A DNA stretch of 64,000 bases from Astropecten irregularis. Its lineage: Eukaryota > Echinodermata > Asteroidea > Paxillosida > Astropectinidae. Under the pieces are notes generated by a model. The model was given only the letters and a program-made list of their open reading frames with translations, had not been told where the DNA came from and did not search any database. The stretch is from positions 26,773,764-26,837,763 of the forward strand of contig OZ020248.1 of assembly GCA_963971285.1 (NCBI GenBank), given 5' to 3'. Each line of letters begins with the position of its first letter. The stretch's first letter is position 1. The position numbers were made by a program, and so were the translations under genes. Shown here piece by piece: positions 48,701-56,800 of the stretch.

Positions 48701-51700
48701 CATAGGGCTGGATAGCTCAGATGGTAGAGCACTGATATGGCAGTTTCATAATGGGTTATATGGCTACTTTTATTGACATATGTATTAACACTGTGTATTA
48801 AAGATTGATATAATTTTTGATTTGCACCTCAGGTATGGGACATGAGTACGTTGGAGATCATTCACAGTCTACAGACGTCTGGAGGTAGTGTCTATTCCAT
48901 CGCTGTCACTCATCATCACATCATTGCTGGTACCTATGAGAACTGCATACATGTAAGGATGATAGTAGACATAGGATGCCCCCTCACCATGCCCCCTTCC
49001 TTATTCCCCCTCCCCATAACCCTCACCGTGTCCCCTCCCCATACCTCTACCCCTATCAGTCCTTCAGATGGTGCTTTTATAGAAGAGCACTAGTATGGCA
49101 GGAGTTATATGGCTTCTGACTGGTACCCTGATCAAAGACTTTAGGGAGGCACCATCATAGGGCTGGATAGCTCAGATGGTAGAGCACTGGTAGGGTAGTT
49201 TTTGGGTTATATGGCTTCTGACTGGCACTCTGAGCAAAGACTTTAGGGAGGCACCATCATAGGGCTGGATAGCTCAGATGGTAGAGCACTGGTAGGGTAG
49301 TTTTTGGGTTATATGGCTTCTGACTGGCACCCTGAGCAAAGATAGTTGACTATAGGGAGGCCCCATCATAGGGATGGATAGCTCAGATAGTAGAGCACTG
49401 GTATGGCAGTTAATGGGTTATATGGCTTCTGACTGGCACCCTGAGCAAAGATAGTTGACTATATGGAGGCCCTATCATAGGGATGGATAGCTCAGATAGT
49501 AGAGCACTGGTATGACAGTTTATGGGGTATATGGCTTCTGACTGGCACCCTGAGCAAAGATAGTTGACTATAGGGAGGCCCTATCATAGGGCTGGATAGC
49601 TCAGATGGTAGAGTACTGGTATGACAGTTAATGGGTAATGGCTTCTGACTGGCACCCTGAGCAAAGATAGTTGACTATATGGAGGCCCTATCATAGGGCT
49701 GGATAGCTCAGATGGTAGAGCACTGGTATGGCAGTTTATGGGGTATATGGCTTCTGACTGGCACCCTGAGCAAAGATAGTTGACTATAGGGAGGCCTCAT
49801 CATAGGGATGGATAGCTCAGATAGTAGAGCACTGGTATGGCAGTTAATGGGTTATATGGCTTCTGACTGGCACCCTGAGCAAAGATAGTTGACTATATGG
49901 AGGCCCTATCATAGGGATGGATAGCTCAGATAGTAGAGCACTGGTATGACAGTTAATGGGTAATGGCTTCTGACTGGCACCCTGAGCAAAGATAGTTGAC
50001 TATATGGAGGCCCTATCATAGGGCTGGATAGCTCAGATGGTAGAGCACTGGTATGGCAGTTTATGGGGTATATGGCTTCTGACTGGCACCCTGAGCAAAG
50101 ATAGTTGACTATAGGGAGGCCTCATCATAGGGCTGGATAGCTCAGATGGTAGAGCACTGGCATGGCAGTTAATAGGTTATAGGCTTCTAACTCTCTCTAC
50201 CCGCCTTGCCGTGCCGTGAATACATAGTTTACCTCTCATGATTTACTGCCGACAAGCCCCAATCCCTCCCTCTACACGATCTCTAAATAGTCCTTTCCTG
50301 GTGTGATGTCGTTGCCATGTCGGAGTAGGCTGCGGTCATAGCTTTCACTTCTCTCAGTTTGATACCCACGGCTAATTCACCCTCAGGCCAATCTGAGACT
50401 AATAGCCGAGGACCACAGGTGGGATTATTTGTGACTTGGACTCACAAAATGGTTGGCAAGTCGCCAGGTGTCACCAGCCCGTCCAACTAGCCATCCACAT
50501 CCAGTACTGCCTCTGGTTACAACAGGCTAATATATTTTACATTTGGATTTTGTCTGATTTTCCATCTATTTTGTTTACTTCAGCGGTTGATTTCACCAAA
50601 CTTTTCGTAACTTACTATCAATCGTAGGACTTGTGCATTGCAGCCCTATGTGGGATATGATGGGTTATCCTTCATATCTCGAATTACGATAGATCGTAGG
50701 GCTTCGTGAGGTAGACCAAAGGTTACACTTTCCCATCACAATATCCCACAAAACTTCGCATGCTGTGTGAAGATAAGCGCAAAGTCTGAGTTTAAAGCAA
50801 GACTGCAAAGATTATCCACAACGTGAGATCCCGTTGTCTGAAAAAAATGACAAAAGATGAAGAGATGTGCATTTAGTAATATTTCTTACACTTGACTACT
50901 TTTTCTTGACGTTTTAATGTCTGAATGGAAATGTACACATCTGTGAAATTTTTGGAATGCAACACTCTTGCCTTGAAGATTTTTCAAAATCCAACAATCT
51001 TGGGGACGTTTTTTTCTCTCACATTGAAAGTAGGTCTTGGTCTGAGCTCTTGGCGCAGGTTCCAGCAGTTTCACATTTGACACACAAACAGTGTCTAGAC
51101 GACTAAAGTGAATTTTCTTACAATTGTCAGCAATCATGTTGTTCATGTTTATGCTCGGCGGAATTCAGCTACATGAGACCTTGTTTTAAAGTAGTAACCC
51201 ATGACGAGACACGCTGTCGGGCAAATCGGAAAGGGATCGCTCTCTATGAACACTAGGGTTGTGAAATCTGACCTTTAACATCCAAATGTCAGGTTGTGTG
51301 TGGCAGGGTTGTTACTTCTTGAGGTGGGTAGTAGTAAGATGAAAGGTTCTTGGCAGCAGTTTTGGGAGTTGTAATCGGGGAGAGAAATCTTGAAAATGTC
51401 ATTGAATTTGCGGCCTTATCGGGTCTGGTCTTTCATCAGATTGCGTGGTGTGGTCAGTTGGTAATAGATCAAAGGTTATATCGGCCATAGGCATCCCAAC
51501 CTGCCTAGCATCCTAGAGGGGAGTTCCTAGGCAGCAAGTTGCTCATTTCCCTCCATGAAAATCACTTGGTCAAATCGTATTTTTATCAATGATCGGGATT
51601 GGATCAATTTGTTTCAATAATTGCTAGGATGTTAGGATGGCCTGACACAATTTGATCCTATAAGGATCTTTCTTTAATAATCATGTTAATGGCTAATGTT

Positions 51701-53803
51701 TCAATAATTGATCGAGTTATTACTACTTCTGAGTTGTTTTAGAGAAAGATAATTGACTATTAGGGACACCTCAGTTGGTAGAGTGCCTGTACGGTATTCA
51801 GGAGGTCGCCGGTTCAAATCCCGCTCCAATCAATTTTTCTTTGTTTACTTTTCAATAGATAGTAGTTAGATTTGCTTCTTTGACGCATTTTATGGGAAGC
51901 GTATAAAGAATCGTTACTTGAAGTCTGTGTGAGTGGGAGTCACCGTAGCCCTTTAAAGTCTGCCGCTCTTTAGGGCAAACCATGATGTGATGGATATGCC
52001 TCCACTAGGGTTTGTCACCTGGTGTGCTAGACTCAGCGTCTTCCTGCTGTTGCTAACTCGATTAGGAAGCTGATAACAGACCCAACGTGGTCTGTAATGA
52101 TCTAAGAAACCCAGGCTCCACTGGGGACCATATCGTATACCTGGACGGTAAGAATGTGGTCTAACGCCAGGTGGAGAGGAAAAAACCACCTCAAAAACCA
52201 GTCCTTGACTCAATCTTGGGATGGAAGTTGTCTGACTTCCACCTGACTCCCAGCTCCCCTCCCCCTGTAGGAGACCCGAGACCCTGATGAGGATCAAGCG
52301 GTTTTAAGCAACATCTGCATTTGCCTAACTTTGTTGTGGCTGCGCATCCACAGGGTACATACATGTTTGTATAGGATGTTAAGATATCATTCACGTACTA
52401 GCATGCAACCAATCAGAGCCCTAGACACTGCCTAAGGCTTCGGCCTTTACCCACTCACATCTTGAGCAAATTAGACACAACTAAGAATCAGCACCAGACG
52501 CACCGAATGGTTTCAATTCGGTTAAGTTCGGTAACAACGTTTATTTTCATACTTCACAGGCAGATCGAATTAAGCAACATGGAGTTATAATCACAAATTG
52601 AAAAAGATTGTTGTACAATTATGGAGAACCGAAGATAAAGGGTTGAGATAGTGTGGTGGTGTTCATTATGAGCCAATAATTGTACAGAGTATTCTGACGC
52701 ACAATATAGGTAAACGGAAAGGCAAATAGATGTTTTCCCGAACGTTTCTAGAAAGTTCCATACCGTCTTATTTTATACTGACTCTGTATTTTATTGTGGT
52801 AGGGTTTTGTTTACTTGTCTGTTTTTCGTCTGTAAGGTGTTTTGAGTTGGTTTCCAAATAAAGCTCATGAGAAATAATAATGATGATTATTATTATTATT
52901 ATGATAAGGGGAATGTAGAACAAACAAATAAATAAAATTGAGAAATTGTGAAACATTTCAAAATTAATACGATTGTACAAAAGGGTAAATCTCAAACTAT
53001 GGATAAATATCGAAGGACAGTGAGTAATCTTGTGGGAAATGTACATCGCTCAAGCCAGCCAAAGCAACTGTTTTACCCAGAATGCTTTACGGATATGCTC
53101 ATTCTGTGCTAATGTTTGGCTATTTTGGAGCCATCTTCAATAAGGTCCATGAAAACGCTCATCTGACATGAAGTGCAATTTCTATGGGCATTGAATGACC
53201 AAAGATCAATCCTACACCAATAATATACAAGGTTTGATATGCATGTAAAACAGAGTCTTGATTGTTTATTCTTTGTATCCTTCTCTTTTCAACCTCTCAG
53301 GTCTGGGACAAAGCCTCATATGAACAGGTTGAGACACTAACTGGTCACGTGGGCACAGTCTATGCCTTAGCTGTCATCAGTGCACCAGGTACAACTAGAG
53401 TCTTCAGTGCTTCCTATGATCGCTCTCTAAGGGTAAGTCAGAATCTACTCCGACCTCTTCAAATATGGATTCATTTATCAGAAATTAACTTGATCCCGAG
53501 CAGTTGTAGAGCCTGGTGTTTGAAACTGTTTTATGAATACACACGTTGATTGAGTCTTAAGTTTTGTGGCTGAATGATGTACATTATTAGTTCTGCTTCG
53601 CCCTCTGGAGGGCAAACATTGTTAGTGACATTTGTTTACGAAATGGAGGCTCAGGCTCCATTTTCATGAATCCATTCTGACATAACAGGATAGAGGCTTT
53701 TGGCAGCGGTTTGGAAGTAGATTCTCTGGTTTGAAAAAGAAAACAGCTTCAGCTTCAATGAAAAACCACAACCTATATTTTCAGAATATGGATGACAGAA
53801 CTG

Positions 53804-53838
<35 letters not shown>

Positions 53839-56800
53839 GCCGTTTCATAAACCCCCTATGTATGGTTCTGTCTTCTCTAAAAGCAAGACAAATTCAGAGA
53901 ATTTCTGCTGTTTCATCATCAATGTCTCGGGAGCCATTATGTTAGAGAAACTTACTTACTTTCAGTCTGTATATTCACAAACCTGTTGCTTTTAGCTGAA
54001 GGTCATGAATTTGTCACTCAATTTTTCTCGGTGAATGTAACGCAACGCCTCGGCACAATCTCCCACTTGGGCAAGTCTGTCGAGTCCAATTTTATTTTCA
54101 ATTTCAACACACGCGCGGCCAATTTCACGGTGTTGCCAGTCCCGCGCCTATATCCCAGTCAAACCAAGCTTTAAAAACCGGGATAGCGTCATCGTTGAAA
54201 CCTGGCACGGGACGGCTCATGCCCCGAGTCGGTAGTCCATAGGTCCCAAGATTGTCTGAGTCGGAGCTATCATTGTAGAACACGTCTTGTTTGTTAGGTA
54301 GTGAATGCCCTGCAGGCATACAGGGTGTAGGTATTAACAGTAAGTAGTTAGTGTCATGTTACATGGAGGCCTAAGGTGCTGTCATTACTACACCTTTACC
54401 TCCTGATTCAAGCGTCAATCCCTCCTTCCCTCTTACCCCCCTCACCCCATGCGAGGTTATATTCACCCTGTCCGTCAAACTCCTGATTGTATCAATCATT
54501 ACCCTCCTCTACCTTATCACCCGAGCATCCATTTTTTCCTCCCCTCTCTCTGTCTTAAACTCCGTACATGCCTCGCAGTATGTTCAATGTGATGGCTTAT
54601 TCACAGCGATGACTGACGCGGTCTGAATCTATTGTAGAAGAGGGTATATTTCTGGTTGTTAGATACCGTAGGGGGGTAAAGGGGGGAAGAGGAACGAGTG
54701 TTGAAATGTCACACCCGTTTTATCTGTCAGAAAACAAGGTCTGTGGATGATTTCCAGTTCTGAATATGACCTGTCAAAATACGTGTATGATTGCGTTACC
54801 GCTTGGGACCTCTGAACGTTCCCAGGCTAAACTTGATCTCAATAATACCTCAACACGGAGGCTTTGTGCTTTTTAAGTTTTGAATTTCCTCAGACTGTTA
54901 CAGACATTCCATTTGGGGGTGGGGTTTTGCCGATCCAAAAATGGGGAAAACAAATGTGATGAAGATCTTTCTTGACTTAGCTTTCTCAAAAGTTAAATGT
55001 AAACATCAATTTTGTTTTTACCATATACTGAGGTTTGTTTGGATTTTCCATCAGGTAGTACCCTTTATGAAAATTGTCTCGAAATGAAAACAAAAGCGAC
55101 TCAAACTGCCTTTTTATCCTAGAAAACAAGGATTTCTAAATTGGAAAGGTTGCATTTTAACTTTCAAGTTTAAAGATGAAGAAACTAGTTAAATAACATG
55201 AGAATAAGACATTTTCATTATCAAAGATGGGTAACTCCCCAGGTTAGAATATTTCTTTGGAAAAATCACGGAAATCTCAGCCACCATGTTGACCCTAGCG
55301 GAATTTGAATCCAGGGTCACTGTGGTGAAAAGTAAAACATTCCCTGTCCTTACTTCCCCCAAAATGCTTTAGCACCATCTTTATTCATGATCTTGTACAC
55401 ATCCACCCATACATTTGCAGCCGTCTAATCAAACACATGCTAACAGAGGGAGGGAAGTTCATCAAACTGACTCATGGAAAGTGCTGATTTTTCTGAGAAA
55501 TAAACCGTTAACCTTGTTTAGTCACATCCTTGGGAGTTAGTCTGGAAAACTTTGGGTTTCTTCATGGAAGACATTGACAATGTTTGATACTCATCCATCG
55601 CAAGTTGTGCTGAAATTTCCAAATTTATGTAAGGGTACAAAGTGTCTCAATTGTATAGGCCTATCCTCACCATTACAAATATGTCCATGTCTATCCCACA
55701 TTTTGTAGAAGTCTGTTAGAAACAGCACTCTACTTGTTTCTATACTTGTTGAAGAATTTGCATGAAGATAATGAATTTTCATATATAAGCCATGCATCCA
55801 AAATTCACTGAATTCAGCTTTGGGATTTTGATTGTTCCAATACTGAACCAATATGTGCACTTGTATGATGCTGTTTGCCATTTGTTACTAAAACAAATCT
55901 GGTTTTCAGTGGATTCTGGAATTAAATGTTCCCGGTAAAAGAATTACTGGTTGTATCACAGTTTCATAAACATAAAAACATCAACAGAATTGACAAAGAA
56001 ATAGAATAATTCCTTGCAATTTTAATTTCTGTGAAAATTTATTTTATTATTCACATCCTTTTGGCCTCTGTTTTGGCTTTTCAAGAAAAGCAGAAAATCA
56101 AGTTAGATAAAACTCTGTATGAAATGACCAGACCAAAAATGGATATTTTTAGATATTAGATTTTTTCCATGCAAGATCCGAACGCCCAAATTTGCAAACT
56201 TCAAGCCAAATTAGCATCAGAAGTTTTCTTGATTTTCAATCCTCAGTGAATACATAAACATGCCGAATGAGGGCCTGTAATCCCCCCCTTAGCCGCTAGA
56301 CTCATTCCACTCAGTCAAATCCCTAATGGATAGGCACTCTCATGTTATCCCAAGGACCGTGTATCTACCTAGGGATTGGGTGTGTATATGGTACAGGGAG
56401 AGACCCGGCATTGACCCCCTCGGGTCCTGACCGCAGATTTGGACCAAATTAACTTCCACGTCGGCCAGTTCCTGTCTTTTTTTCCTTTTTTTTTAAGAGT
56501 TAAGAATTGCATCATAGTTCAGGTGGTTATGCGTTAGCGCTGGAAACGGCCATATATTAGTGCATATTAGTTTAGGGATTACCTCTAAATTACCTGGGTG
56601 TTACCCTCTTCCTAGCCCAACCTTGCCCCTCATATTACCCTCATCTGTTACTCCTCACAAGTCGTAGCCAGATACTTCAGACACAGTCCAAGTGTAGTCA
56701 ATGGTTTGACTTTGAATAGCAATACACACTGGTGGCATGGTGACTTTCCACTCATTCTGTTTTTTACCAAGTGTCAATTTCACCAAACTCATTGTAAAGT

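Larger units (their letters stand above)
48953..53300 (+). other. Intron 14 (phase 0, 4.3 kb)
   Basis: Begins with a C-rich stretch, then the tandem array 49080-50190, a MITE at 50585-50717, a SINE-like remnant with box A/B-like sequences at 51741-51841, and a shared interspersed repeat at 53013-53152. A (TTA) microsatellite lies near 52885-52902. Confidence 0.85.

Noticed and set aside
49080..50190. Cluster of tRNA genes (repeated GCTCAGATGGTAGAGC)
   Set aside because: Each unit has only the box A half; no T arm, box B or acceptor stem follows. It is a tandem repeat derived from a SINE head.
48640..50190. CRISPR-like array
   Set aside because: Whole units are repeated with no unique spacers, and the host is a eukaryote with spliced genes.
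51760..51830. Possible tRNA gene
   Set aside because: Box A and B-like sequences are present, but the stems mispair and the anticodon arm is not regular; it fits a SINE remnant better.
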